A DNA stretch of 64,000 nt from Planctomycetota bacterium (GCA_015654675.1 JAATGM010000055.1:186908-250907), one strand, 5' to 3'. Positions 56,212-64,000 are shown, numbered from the stretch's first letter. Made by a program: numbers and translations. Notes: generated by a model from the letters alone, not told the origin.

Positions 56212-58728
56212 ATGAAGCTCACGCATTTCCTCAATGCAATTTTGATCGTTGGCGCCTGCGCGCTGCTAAACCCCGCGCCGCTCGCGGCCCAGCAAACCAC
56301 CGGCGCCCCCGGCTCCCCCAGCGCCACCATCACCACCATCGATGGAAAACAGCTTCCCGCGCCCGATCCAAAGTTTGGCGGCGTCATCAAGAAAAACGCA
56401 TCCGAGTCCACGCCCTGGTGGCCGCCGCGCGTCGTCCCGCCCAAAGGCGCGCCCAACATTCTGCTCATCATGACCGACGACTGCGGCTTCGGCGCGCCCA
56501 GCACCTTCGGCGGCGTCATTCCGACCCCCGCGCTCGACCGCGTCGCCAAGGCCGGCCTCCGCTTTACCAACATGCACTCCACCGCACTCTGCTCGCCCAC
56601 CCGCGCCGCCATCATCACCGGCCGCAACCACCAGTCCGCCGGATTCGGCGTCGTCGCCGAGCAGGCCACCGGCTACCCCGGCTACGACAGCGTCATCACC
56701 CGCGACAAAGCCACCATCGGCCGCATCCTGAAGGACAACGGCTACCGCACCTCGTGGTTCGGCAAAAACCACAACACGCCCTCTTATCAGGCAACGCCCA
56801 CCGGCCCGTTCGACCAGTGGCCCGTCGGCATGGGCTTCGACTACTTCTACGGCTTCATGGGCGGGGATACGAACCAGTGGCAGCCCGCCAACCTCGCCCG
56901 CAACACCACCTACATCTATCCCTTCCAGGGCAACCCCAAGTTCAACCTCATCACCGCCATGGCCGACGAAGCCATCTCCTACATGAACCAGGTCAACACG
57001 CTGACTCCCGACCAGCCCTTCTTCGTGTACTACGTCCCCGGCGGCACGCACGCCCCGCATCACGCCACGCCCGAGTGGATCAAGAAAGCCAGCGACCTCC
57101 ACCTCTTCGATCAGGGCTGGAACAAGCTCCGCGACCAGATCTTCGAAAACCAGAAGAAGCTCGGCGTGATCCCTCAAAACGCAAAGATGACACCGTGGCC
57201 GAAAGACCTTCTCAAAGATTGGGACCAATGCACCCCGGATGAGAAAAAGCTCTTCCTCCGCCAGGTCGACGTCTACGCCGGCTTCCTCATGTACACCGAC
57301 AACGAAATCGGCCGCGTCATCCAGGCCGTCGAAGACATGGGCAAGCTCGACAACACCCTCGTCATCTACATCAGCGGCGACAACGGCTCCAGCGCCGAAG
57401 GCACGCTGGTCGGCACGCCCAACGAAGTCGCCATGTTCAACGGCGTCAACGTCCCCGTCGAAGCCCAGCTGAAGTACTTCTACGACGTCTGGGGCTCCGA
57501 CCAGACCTACAACCACATGGCCGTACCCTGGACCTGGGCCTTCGACACCCCGTTCTCATGGACCAAGCAGATCGCGTCGCACTTCGGCGGCACGCGCCAG
57601 GGCATGTGCGTCTCATGGCCGGCTCGCATCAAAGATGTCGGCGGCATTCGCTGGCAATTCCACCACGTCATCGACGTCGTCCCGACCATCCTCGAGGCCT
57701 GCGGCATTCAGCAGCCCGAATTTGTCGACGGCATCAAGCAAAGTCCGATCGAAGGCGTCAGCTTCGCCTACACCTTCGACAAAGCCAACGCCGACCAGCC
57801 CTCGACCCACAAAACGCAATACTTCGAAATGATGGGCGACCACGCCATCTACCACGACGGCTGGATCGCCAGCACCAAGGTCATGCGTACGCCCTGGGTA
57901 GTCTCGGGCGGCGTCGGCGCCAAACCCTCCGAATACCCGTGGGAACTCTACGACCTCAAAAATGACTGGACGCAGTTCGAAGACGTCGCCGCCAAGCACC
58001 CCGACAAGCTGAAAGAACTGCAAGACCTCTTCTGGAAGGAGGCCGAGAAGTATCAGGTCCTCCCGCTCGATGCCACCGTCGCCACGCGACTCATCTCACC
58101 GCGCCCCAGCATCACCGCCGGCCGCAACGTTTTCACCTGGACCGCGCCCCTCACCGGCACGCCCAACGGCGACGCACCCAGCGTCCTCAACGCTTCCTAC
58201 AACTTCAAGGCCGATATCGAGGTCCCGCAGGGCGCCGCCGAAGGCATGCTCATCACCCAGGGCGGCCGCTTCGCCGGCTACGGCTTCTACATCCTCAAGG
58301 GCAAGCCCACTTTCACCTGGAATCTGCTCGATCTCCGCCGCATCAAGTGGGAAGCCCCCGAAGCGCTCTCCCCCGGCAAGCACATGCTGGAGTTTGACTT
58401 CAAATACGAAGGCATGGGCATGGGCACGCTGGCCTTCAACAACATGAGCGGCATCGGCCAGCCCGGCACCGGCGTCCTGAAAGTCGACGGCAAGGAAGTC
58501 GCCAACGTGAAAATGCCGCACACCATCCCGCTCATCCTCGAGTGGGACGAAAACCTCGACGTCGGCTCCGACACCGGCACGCCCGTCGACGACAAAGACT
58601 ACCAGTGCCCCTTCGCCTTCACTGGTAAGATCAACAAGATCACCCTGACCATCGACCGGCCGAAGCTCTCGCCGGACGACATCAAGAAACTCGAATCCGC
58701 CGGGCGAAACAACAAGACGAGCGAATGA
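56212..58728 (+). CDS. Exported arylsulfatase (CSPTR type, long form)
   Basis: 838 residues from ATG 56212 (AGGGA upstream). Signal peptide (LIVGACALLNPAPLAAQ). PNILLIMTDDCGF metal site; formylglycine cysteine C127 in LCSPTRAAIITGRNHQ, the standard CxPxR. GKNHNTP and YISGDNGSSAEG follow. The ~200-residue C-terminal extension is beta-rich, perhaps a substrate-binding or lectin-like domain. Size and motifs place it among large type-I arylsulfatases. The stop overlaps the LssY_C start (ATGA). Confidence 0.94.
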   Translation: MKLTHFLNAILIVGACALLNPAPLAAQQTTGAPGSPSATITTIDGKQLPAPDPKFGGVIKKNASESTPWWPPRVVPPKGAPNILLIMTDDCGFGAPSTFGGVIPTPALDRVAKAGLRFTNMHSTALCSPTRAAIITGRNHQSAGFGVVAEQATGYPGYDSVITRDKATIGRILKDNGYRTSWFGKNHNTPSYQATPTGPFDQWPVGMGFDYFYGFMGGDTNQWQPANLARNTTYIYPFQGNPKFNLITAMADEAISYMNQVNTLTPDQPFFVYYVPGGTHAPHHATPEWIKKASDLHLFDQGWNKLRDQIFENQKKLGVIPQNAKMTPWPKDLLKDWDQCTPDEKKLFLRQVDVYAGFLMYTDNEIGRVIQAVEDMGKLDNTLVIYISGDNGSSAEGTLVGTPNEVAMFNGVNVPVEAQLKYFYDVWGSDQTYNHMAVPWTWAFDTPFSWTKQIASHFGGTRQGMCVSWPARIKDVGGIRWQFHHVIDVVPTILEACGIQQPEFVDGIKQSPIEGVSFAYTFDKANADQPSTHKTQYFEMMGDHAIYHDGWIASTKVMRTPWVVSGGVGAKPSEYPWELYDLKNDWTQFEDVAAKHPDKLKELQDLFWKEAEKYQVLPLDATVATRLISPRPSITAGRNVFTWTAPLTGTPNGDAPSVLNASYNFKADIEVPQGAAEGMLITQGGRFAGYGFYILKGKPTFTWNLLDLRRIKWEAPEALSPGKHMLEFDFKYEGMGMGTLAFNNMSGIGQPGTGVLKVDGKEVANVKMPHTIPLILEWDENLDVGSDTGTPVDDKDYQCPFAFTGKINKITLTIDRPKLSPDDIKKLESAGRNNKTSE

Positions 58729-59483
58729 CACCAAACGACCAGCCGGCCGATCCTCCGAATAACCCGGTCCCGCCGCCCAGGCGGCCGCGCCGGCTCTACA
58801 TCTTCTTTGCCGCGATCGTCGTTTACGCCGTGCTCGCCTACCTGCTCATCCCGCTCCTCTGGCACCGCCATGAAGAGCGCCACCCGGCCCTCGCCAGCGC
58901 CGAAACCATCACGCGCACCCGCAGCGGCATCCCCGGTGACCCGATCGACATCGGCCTCGTCGGCACCGAAGAGCAGTTGCAGCGCGGCATGCTCGCCGCC
59001 AAGTGGTATCCCGCCGACCCCATCACCCTCAAGAGCTCCATGCGCATCGCCGCCGCCGTCGTCCTCAAACGCCCGTACGACGACGCCCCCGTCAGCCCGC
59101 TCTACCTGTTCGGCCGCGTCGAAGACCTCGCCTTCGAGCAGCCCGTCGGAGACGACCCGCGCCGCCGGCACCACGTCCGCTTCTGGAAGTCTGACAAGCT
59201 CGACGACCAGAACCGCCCGCTCTGGTTCGGCTCCGCCACCCTCGACGAACGCGTTGGCATCGCCCGCGATACCGGCCAGGTTACCCACCACATCTCGCCC
59301 GACGTCGACGCCGATCGCGACAAGATCATCGCCGACGCGAACGCCGCCGGCTGGCTCGCCAGCGTCTATTGGATCGACGGCTTCCAAAAACAATTGTCCG
59401 GCCGCAACGGCGAAGGCGACCCATGGCGCACCGACGGCCGTCTCGCCGTCGGCGTCCTGGCGATCGCGGGGAACCCGAAATGA
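58725..59483 (+). CDS. LssY C-terminal domain membrane-anchored protein
   Basis: 252 residues: a proline-rich cytoplasmic start, one TM helix (~24-45, FFAAIVVYAVLAYLLIPLLW), and an LssY_C domain outside (GDPIDIGLVGTEEQLQRGML; VSPLYLFGRVEDLAFEQPVG; HHVRFW). LssY is known from a type I secretion-linked locus in Legionella and the domain often follows PAP2 enzymes; its activity is unknown. ATGA overlaps with both the sulfatase before and the channel gene after it imply one coupled transcript. Confidence 0.88.
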   Translation: MTPNDQPADPPNNPVPPPRRPRRLYIFFAAIVVYAVLAYLLIPLLWHRHEERHPALASAETITRTRSGIPGDPIDIGLVGTEEQLQRGMLAAKWYPADPITLKSSMRIAAAVVLKRPYDDAPVSPLYLFGRVEDLAFEQPVGDDPRRRHHVRFWKSDKLDDQNRPLWFGSATLDERVGIARDTGQVTHHISPDVDADRDKIIADANAAGWLASVYWIDGFQKQLSGRNGEGDPWRTDGRLAVGVLAIAGNPK

Positions 59484-60166
59484 TGCGTGTCGGCGCCGGC
59501 TCGCCGCACGAAGGACGTCGCCGCTATTCCATGGCGCGTTTCCTCGTCGCCCTCGTGCTCCTGATCATCACCGAGCCGTTCCTCGATCTGCTCCGCGGCG
59601 GGCCGCTCATCGAGGGCGGCCTCTTCACGCTCGTCCTCTTCTCCGCCGTCGTCGCCGTCGGCAATCGCCGCCGCACGCTCGTCATCGCCGCCCTTCTCGT
59701 CGCCCCGGCCCTCGTCTCGCGCTGGATCGACCACCTCCACGGCGACACTACTCCGCATAACTTCACCCTCTCGGCCACCATCGTCTTCATGGCGTTCATC
59801 ATCGGCGACCTACTCTACTTCATTGTCCGCGCCCCGAAAGTGACGTCCGAAGTCCTCTGCGCCGGCGTCTCCACTTATCTCATGCTCGGCATTGCGTGGG
59901 CCATCATCTACATGCTCATCGCCCGCCTCATCCCCGGCGCGTTTGCCTTCACCGTCCAGACCGACCCCCACAAGGCCATGGTCGGCTTTCACGCCATCTA
60001 TTTCAGCTTCACCACCATGTCCACCGGCGGCTACGGCGACATCATCCCCGTCGCCAACGCCGCCCGCCTGCTCGCCATGCTCGAACAAATCGTCGGCATG
60101 TTCTTCATGGCCATCCTCATCTCGCGCCTCGTCTCGCTCTACACCGCCCCAGCGCCCCAGTCCTGA
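59480..60166 (+). CDS. 6-TM ion channel (K+ channel-like, GGYGD filter)
   Basis: 228 residues from ATG 59480, which overlaps the LssY_C stop. Six hydrophobic segments; between the last two is a pore loop FSFTTMSTGGYGDIIP, matching the K+ channel selectivity filter TxGYGD. No regular Arg/Lys voltage-sensor helix is evident, and no cytoplasmic RCK or cNMP domain follows. It likely conducts K+ or related cations. Direct coupling to a sulfatase gene is unusual. Confidence 0.9.
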   Translation: MMRVGAGSPHEGRRRYSMARFLVALVLLIITEPFLDLLRGGPLIEGGLFTLVLFSAVVAVGNRRRTLVIAALLVAPALVSRWIDHLHGDTTPHNFTLSATIVFMAFIIGDLLYFIVRAPKVTSEVLCAGVSTYLMLGIAWAIIYMLIARLIPGAFAFTVQTDPHKAMVGFHAIYFSFTTMSTGGYGDIIPVANAARLLAMLEQIVGMFFMAILISRLVSLYTAPAPQS

Positions 60167-60292
60167 GCACGTCGCGCCGCGAAGCAACGCGCCAATCCGA
60201 GCCGGAGCCGTAAGGCCCGGGCCCGAGACTCGCGCCCACCAACGCTCCTTCCACTCAACCATCCGCTTCCGCCCAGTACCGCCCCCGGGCGA

Positions 60293-60298
60293 TACAAT
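60293..60298 (+). promoter_or_regulatory. TACAAT 6 bases before ATG of zinc-ribbon gene 1
   Basis: Near-consensus -10 hexamer TACAAT followed by CCAACC and the ATG; no Shine-Dalgarno. The same layout recurs at 61740 before gene 3. Confidence 0.5.
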
Positions 60299-60304
60299 CC
60301 AACC

Positions 60305-60886
60305 ATGCGCACTCGCCGCCACATCGGCCGTATCGCAAAATGGACCTTCACCATCGCCGCATGTCTCTTGCTCGCGACTTGGCTGCTGACACTTCACTAC
60401 CGCGTCTATTACCAGGGACTGACCAACCAGTTTTCAATTCACCACGACTGCGTCTTTGCGAATTACCAGTCCAGTCCCGCAGCAGCGCGAGCGAGCGTCG
60501 ATCGCGCCATAGCCGGCGCAACTGCGCCAGGTTGGATGATGCGCACCGACCCGCCAGGTGGATCATTTCGTTCCTACGATCCGGGTTACGGCTTCAAGCT
60601 TCCCAGGTTCTACAGGACCCCGATGCGATCGCGAAATCCTTCGCTCTCAAATCTCAATATCGCAGAATTGGAAATACCACTGTGGCTTCCAGTCCTCGCG
60701 CTCGCCCTCCCGAGCGCCGCGCTTTGGTACCGCGACCGCCGCCATCCCGCCAAAGGCCACTGCCCGAGCTGCAACTACAACATGACCGGCAACGTTTCAG
60801 GAAAATGCCCCGAATGCGGAACATTCCGATCCGATGTGCCGAATCCACCGAACCCTTTATCGCCGGACAATCCGAGTCAGACTTGA
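60305..60886 (+). CDS. Zinc-ribbon membrane protein, paralogue 1
   Basis: 193 residues. TM helix at ~13-31 (WTFTIAACLLLATWLLTL), an ~85-residue extracytoplasmic domain, a motif EIPLWLPVLALALPSAALW starting TM2, and a C-terminal cytoplasmic ribbon GHCPSCNYNMTGNVSGKCPECG. The CPxC...CPEC cysteines likely bind zinc. No domain name is known to me beyond the motif common in Planctomycetota. First of five tandem relatives. Confidence 0.75.
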   Translation: MRTRRHIGRIAKWTFTIAACLLLATWLLTLHYRVYYQGLTNQFSIHHDCVFANYQSSPAAARASVDRAIAGATAPGWMMRTDPPGGSFRSYDPGYGFKLPRFYRTPMRSRNPSLSNLNIAELEIPLWLPVLALALPSAALWYRDRRHPAKGHCPSCNYNMTGNVSGKCPECGTFRSDVPNPPNPLSPDNPSQT

Positions 60887-60929
60887 AGTGCGTCGCTGCG
60901 ACCAAACCCCGGAGTCCGGGTAGACTCGA

Positions 60930-61508
60930 ATGGCTATGCCGATCTCTCAGCGGCGCTCGCGTCTAATTCTTGGCGTCGTCTTTGCACTCTCGACGGGCGC
61001 AACCCTGTGGATGCTGCATGCACTACCACCCATTGAGATTTACAGATCTCCGCCGTTGATGATATTTCATGTGCCGTCGCGACGCTGCATCACGCTTGAC
61101 CACGATCCGCAGCGTCTTCGCGATATCCTTGGAATTGCAGCAAGTGACGAAAATCGCCCATCCGCGTTGGCGACCAAAATATCCGATGCCGAGAGACACT
61201 CCATTCTACAATTGCTGGGCATGCTGATGCCGACCCCGAATTGGAGAGGATTTGCCGTGCAGCACGATGGAAATTGCACAAACTACGCCTTGGCGGACTG
61301 GGCACCGGCTTGCATCACCGGCCTCGGCGCGACCGCATTGGCATGTGGAGTGCTTAAGCGAAGGCTCATCATCCGTCGTGTGACGGATGGAGCGTGCATC
61401 ACCTGCGGCTATTCATTGCACCTGAACCAATCCGGCAAATGCCCCGAATGCGGAACGCCCGCATCCAAACCCGAACCACCCGCCCCCAATTCAGAGCCGC
61501 GCAGGTAA
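60930..61508 (+). CDS. Zinc-ribbon membrane protein, paralogue 2 (divergent)
   Basis: 192 residues. TM helix at ~10-30, a longer extracytoplasmic region, a second hydrophobic helix (ACITGLGATALACGVLK) and ribbon GACITCGYSLHLNQSGKCPECG. The PLWLP motif seen in paralogues 1, 3 and 4 is missing and the ribbon starts CITC rather than CPNC. A TAGACT at 60921-60926 precedes two in-frame ATGs (60930 and 60936); the second would fit the 9-base leaderless spacing seen at mqnA. Confidence 0.7.
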   Translation: MAMPISQRRSRLILGVVFALSTGATLWMLHALPPIEIYRSPPLMIFHVPSRRCITLDHDPQRLRDILGIAASDENRPSALATKISDAERHSILQLLGMLMPTPNWRGFAVQHDGNCTNYALADWAPACITGLGATALACGVLKRRLIIRRVTDGACITCGYSLHLNQSGKCPECGTPASKPEPPAPNSEPRR

Positions 61509-61583
61509 CTAAGCGGCGCGCGACACGCAGCCACGTTGAACGATCCGCATCGCGCGAAAACTTAGCCGCTGCGCCAGCCCAAT

Positions 61584-61726
61584 TCGCCCCAACGGGGCGA
61601 CGGACTGTAGCCACGTGGTGAAGCGCAGCGAAACCCGTGGAAAGTGACGCCCTCGCGCAACCCGTGGACCCCCAATTTCGCCCGCCCCGGCAGGGGCGGA
61701 GGAGTCGCGCGCTAACGAGCGCGCCG
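61584..61726. repeat. Cluster of four short palindromes (REP-like)
   Basis: Four hairpins in 143 bases between paralogues 2 and 3: TCGCCCC-AAC-GGGGCGA (61584-61600); CCACG/CGTGG with inner GGT/ACC (61611-61640); CCGCCCC-GGCA-GGGGCGG (61684-61701); GCGCGCT-AACG-AGCGCGC (61709-61726). A further ACCCGTGG occurs near 61660. They look like REP-type extragenic palindromes; a nearby transposase (RAYT) is absent. Confidence 0.7.
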
Positions 61727-61739
61727 TCCGCACGCGCGT

Positions 61740-61745
61740 TACAAT
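61740..61745 (+). promoter_or_regulatory. TACAAT 7 bases before ATG of zinc-ribbon gene 3
   Basis: Same TACAAT-CC...CC-ATGCGCAC arrangement as before paralogue 1, suggesting a duplicated promoter and start region giving a leaderless mRNA. Confidence 0.5.
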
Positions 61746-61752
61746 CCCCGCC

Positions 61753-62391
61753 ATGCGCACTCATTCGCGAGTCGGTCGCGTCGCGATGTGGACCGGCACA
61801 GCACTGACCGTGTCAATACTCGCGCTGTGGCTCGTCTCGATCCCGCCGATCGCCAGAGGCCTCGATGCCCGATACACAGCGCTCGGCCGATTCAGCATTG
61901 AATTCCAAATACTCAACGGCGTGATTGGCGGTGGGGTCCTGACTCCCCAATACCCACTATCCGCCCCACCAGCCAACCGCTGGTCAATCATTCGTGTCAG
62001 GCGTCAGCCAAGTCATCACGAAACCTACGGATTCGCGTGGCCCATCGTGCAACACGCGGAGATTCACATTCCTCCGAACTTCCTGACTAAATTGATTGCA
62101 GGGAAGCCCGTCACGCTCGGCCCGAGTCCCGGAAGCCGGCCGATCGGAACGCGGTATTTGTTCCTCGTCCCCTTCTGGCTCCCCGCACTGGTCTCCGCAT
62201 CCTTGACCGTCCTGCTCTGGTACCGATCTCACGCCAAACCCGGTCACTGCCCCAACTGCAACTACAACATGACAGGCAACGTCTCCGGAAAATGCCCCGA
62301 ATGCGGAATGCCCTTAATAGGCAGCCCGATCGAACAAACGAGGACAACGAGTGCACCGCCGCGACTTGACCATTCTGATCAAAGCGGATGA
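61753..62391 (+). CDS. Zinc-ribbon membrane protein, paralogue 3
   Basis: 212 residues. TM1 at ~12-32, an ~110-residue extracytoplasmic domain (YTALGRFSIEFQILNG; VQHAEIHIPPNFLTKLI), VPFWLPALVSASLTVLLW as TM2 start, and ribbon GHCPNCNYNMTGNVSGKCPECG. Start region MRTHSRVGRVAMWTG parallels paralogue 1 (MRTRRHIGRIAKWTF), as does its upstream sequence, pointing to a duplication unit that includes the promoter. Confidence 0.76.
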   Translation: MRTHSRVGRVAMWTGTALTVSILALWLVSIPPIARGLDARYTALGRFSIEFQILNGVIGGGVLTPQYPLSAPPANRWSIIRVRRQPSHHETYGFAWPIVQHAEIHIPPNFLTKLIAGKPVTLGPSPGSRPIGTRYLFLVPFWLPALVSASLTVLLWYRSHAKPGHCPNCNYNMTGNVSGKCPECGMPLIGSPIEQTRTTSAPPRLDHSDQSG

Positions 62392-62492
62392 GGTTTGCCT
62401 CCATGTCGCCACTGTCCCAACGCTCGATAGTTGTTTCATGCAGGCGAAGTCACACTCCGGCCCTCAAAAACGAATCGTGAGGTAGTGCAATC

Positions 62493-63068
62493 ATGCCTGA
62501 GGCATCAGTGTTGCGCCGACGCGTTGTCCGTGACTCTCTCACCATTCTCGGGTCGGGGGCGATTATCGCGCTGGCGTGCATTTGGATAGCAAGCGTTAAC
62601 GCCAACTTCGTGAATTCCTGGCACGACCCTTGGCGGTTGCGCGTACTCGATGGCGGATTCATCGCCCAGCGCTGGCCCGAGATCAAGCCGATGCCGCCGC
62701 GAAAACCGGACGAGGCTGGGCGTGGAGGCGACGAAGACATCCCGATCCCCAATCCAGTCGGCATCCAGTGCCTGATTCCGAGAGTGTCATCAACAAACTG
62801 GACTAGCTCGGTGTTTGGAAACACCTTTCGTATCGACACCGTGATCATCCCACTCTGGATTCCGATGGTTCTGCTTATCGCCGCCACAGGCTTCCCGGCA
62901 TGGCGACTGTCCCAGCGCACAGTTCATTGGCTGAAAACGCGGCGCATCCGAGTCGGCCACTGCCCCAACTGCAACTACAACATGACAGGAAACCAATCCG
63001 GAAAATGCCCCGAATGCGGAACCCCCGCCCCTCGCATTCCTCACCCGCGTGAGGAGCACTCCAAATGA
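62493..63068 (+). CDS. Zinc-ribbon membrane protein, paralogue 4
   Basis: 191 residues. TM1 at ~15-36 (ILGSGAIIALACIWIASV), extracytoplasmic domain with a Pro/Asp/Glu-rich loop, IIPLWIPMVLLIAATG as TM2, then ribbon GHCPNCNYNMTGNQSGKCPECG. Its stop overlaps the start of paralogue 5 (ATGA at 63065-63068), so these two are one transcriptional unit. Upstream, 62392-62492 holds no clear promoter. Confidence 0.75.
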   Translation: MPEASVLRRRVVRDSLTILGSGAIIALACIWIASVNANFVNSWHDPWRLRVLDGGFIAQRWPEIKPMPPRKPDEAGRGGDEDIPIPNPVGIQCLIPRVSSTNWTSSVFGNTFRIDTVIIPLWIPMVLLIAATGFPAWRLSQRTVHWLKTRRIRVGHCPNCNYNMTGNQSGKCPECGTPAPRIPHPREEHSK

Positions 63069-63994
63069 AAACAAGGACGGGAATCTGGACTTGGGCAGCG
63101 CGGGGCGGATTTGCAGTCTGCGCACTCCTACTTCTCGCTGGCGTATGGAGCATATTCTATGAGCTCCGTTACACGAGCATGTTCGATGTATTTGAACTCC
63201 GCGACGGACAGTGCCGAATCTCTCGGCTCATGGGCCACTCGTTGCCCGAAGATTGGCAAGGCCGAACCATCTCCGTGATAAAGCGAGACCGCGCTTATCA
63301 GCAACTGGAGTGGAGCGGCCTTTCGATTCAGATTGGGGATCCCGGCCAACGCATACGGACTGGATCCAGCGTTCCAGTTTGGATGCTTCTCGCTCCCGTT
63401 GCGACAGCCGCGATCGGCGCATGGATCATCGGGCGCACATCCAATTCACGAGTGCGCGTCCTGCTCGCCGCATGCGTTGCTTCCATCGGGCTCTTCGCAT
63501 TATTGACCGGGGCCTGGTTGTCCTCGCTCCGGCTTGAGAAGCACGGCTCATTTCGCATCCTAGTCTCACAAGGTAGGATGCTGATCGAATCGGGAATGGT
63601 TCACATCGGCTGGGATATTCTACACGGGCACACGATTCCGCCTCCGACCGGATGGTTGCTAGAAATCCCCGCACCCTCATCAATTTGGTTCGGCACACGC
63701 CCCGCGACATCAACGACCTCCGTGCCACTTTGGCCTCTCATCCCAACCTGCCTCTGTATCCTCGGTTGGCTTACTTGGCGCACCCGTTATCGACCACTGG
63801 AAGACCACTGCCCAAACTGCAACTACAACCTGACCGGCAACCAATCCGGCAAATGCCCCGAATGCGGAACCCCAACCTCCGCGTCAACCGGAACTAACCC
63901 CAACAAGGCGGGTGTTGGTATCCGGGGCGCGGACCTCACGGACGCGTCGCGGCGATCCCCCGGTAACCGCCGCGAAATAACCAATCAGCCCTGA
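63065..63994 (+). CDS. Zinc-ribbon membrane protein, paralogue 5 (two-module fusion)
   Basis: 309 residues. Four TM helices instead of two: ~15-33, ~97-118 (VPVWMLLAPVATAAIGAWII), ~127-152 and ~225-243 (VPLWPLIPTCLCILGWLTW), then a single ribbon DHCPNCNYNLTGNQSGKCPECG. The VPVW...and VPLWP... helices are equivalents, so the protein looks like two family modules fused, the first having lost its ribbon. The stop lies 6 bases from the window edge. Confidence 0.75.
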   Translation: MKTRTGIWTWAARGGFAVCALLLLAGVWSIFYELRYTSMFDVFELRDGQCRISRLMGHSLPEDWQGRTISVIKRDRAYQQLEWSGLSIQIGDPGQRIRTGSSVPVWMLLAPVATAAIGAWIIGRTSNSRVRVLLAACVASIGLFALLTGAWLSSLRLEKHGSFRILVSQGRMLIESGMVHIGWDILHGHTIPPPTGWLLEIPAPSSIWFGTRPATSTTSVPLWPLIPTCLCILGWLTWRTRYRPLEDHCPNCNYNLTGNQSGKCPECGTPTSASTGTNPNKAGVGIRGADLTDASRRSPGNRREITNQP

Positions 63995-64000
63995 AGGGGT

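Noticed and set aside
56266..57516. 416-codon open frame on the - strand
   Set aside because: Antisense to sulfatase 3; Val/Asp/Gly-rich shadow of C-ending codons.
39450..60166. Sulfatase cluster as a recently transferred island
   Set aside because: No mobility genes or flanking repeats were found, and the C-rich composition continues into the planctomycete-type zinc-ribbon genes, so recent transfer is not supported by the sequence alone.

Overview
The window looks like chromosomal DNA of a Planctomycetota bacterium, probably Phycisphaerae or a close relative. This is inferred from gene content, not from a marker gene. Pointers are high GC, dockerin-like Ca-binding repeats on secreted proteins, several exported sulfatases, a family of membrane proteins ending in a CPxCxYxxTGNxSGxCPECG zinc ribbon, lpxD (Gram-negative envelope), the futalosine-pathway gene mqnA, and an RNase E/G gene next to a DUF2344 gene. 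There is one tRNA, Arg(CCG); no rRNA, CRISPR array, integrase or insertion sequence was recognised.

Layout. 0-6.8 kb: a BNR propeller protein, an arsR-AHSA1-doxX operon, an FHA protein, hemW, a 2x[4Fe-4S] ferredoxin and an isochorismatase-like hydrolase. 7-18.5 kb: a proline-rich lipoprotein, a methyltransferase, two convergent SpoIIE/PP2C phosphatases (GAF and PocR-GAF), a radical SAM protein, a glycosyltransferase, lpxD, a secreted subtilase with a dockerin, tRNA-Arg and a metallo-beta-lactamase-fold hydrolase. 18.5-29 kb: mostly exported proteins (aspartyl protease-PDZ, M2 peptidase, YceI, a dockerin-alpha/beta hydrolase) and mqnA. 29-37.4 kb: a regulatory PTS without a permease (EIIA, HPr, EI), DUF2344, RNase E/G, a thioredoxin-fold lipoprotein, and a STAS protein overlapping an ECF sigma gene. 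37.5-60.2 kb: an envelope cluster in which almost every product is exported: an NtrC-type regulator, an OprB-type porin with a tiny hydrophobic protein, paired lipoproteins, an NPYTG-repeat protein, a HAD phosphatase, a DUF1254 protein, three sulfatases, two DUF2092 proteins, a patatin, an AraC regulator, an LssY_C protein and a 6-TM ion channel. 60.3-64 kb: five tandem zinc-ribbon membrane proteins.

How the parts may work together. The sulfatase cluster reads as an outer-membrane/periplasmic module: porin uptake, sulfate-ester and phosphate-ester removal, and lipid hydrolysis, with two dedicated regulators. That is inference from co-location. The two sulfatase active-site types (CTAGR and CSPTR) may need different maturation, and no maturase lies in the window. 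The other theme is signalling: phosphatases, STAS, ECF sigma, PTS regulators and FHA. Several genes have a -10-like hexamer 6-9 nt before ATG and no Shine-Dalgarno, suggesting leaderless transcripts.

At larger scale the + strand is G-rich up to about 41 kb and C-rich afterwards, even where both sides carry minus-strand genes. That pattern would fit a replication terminus near 41 kb.
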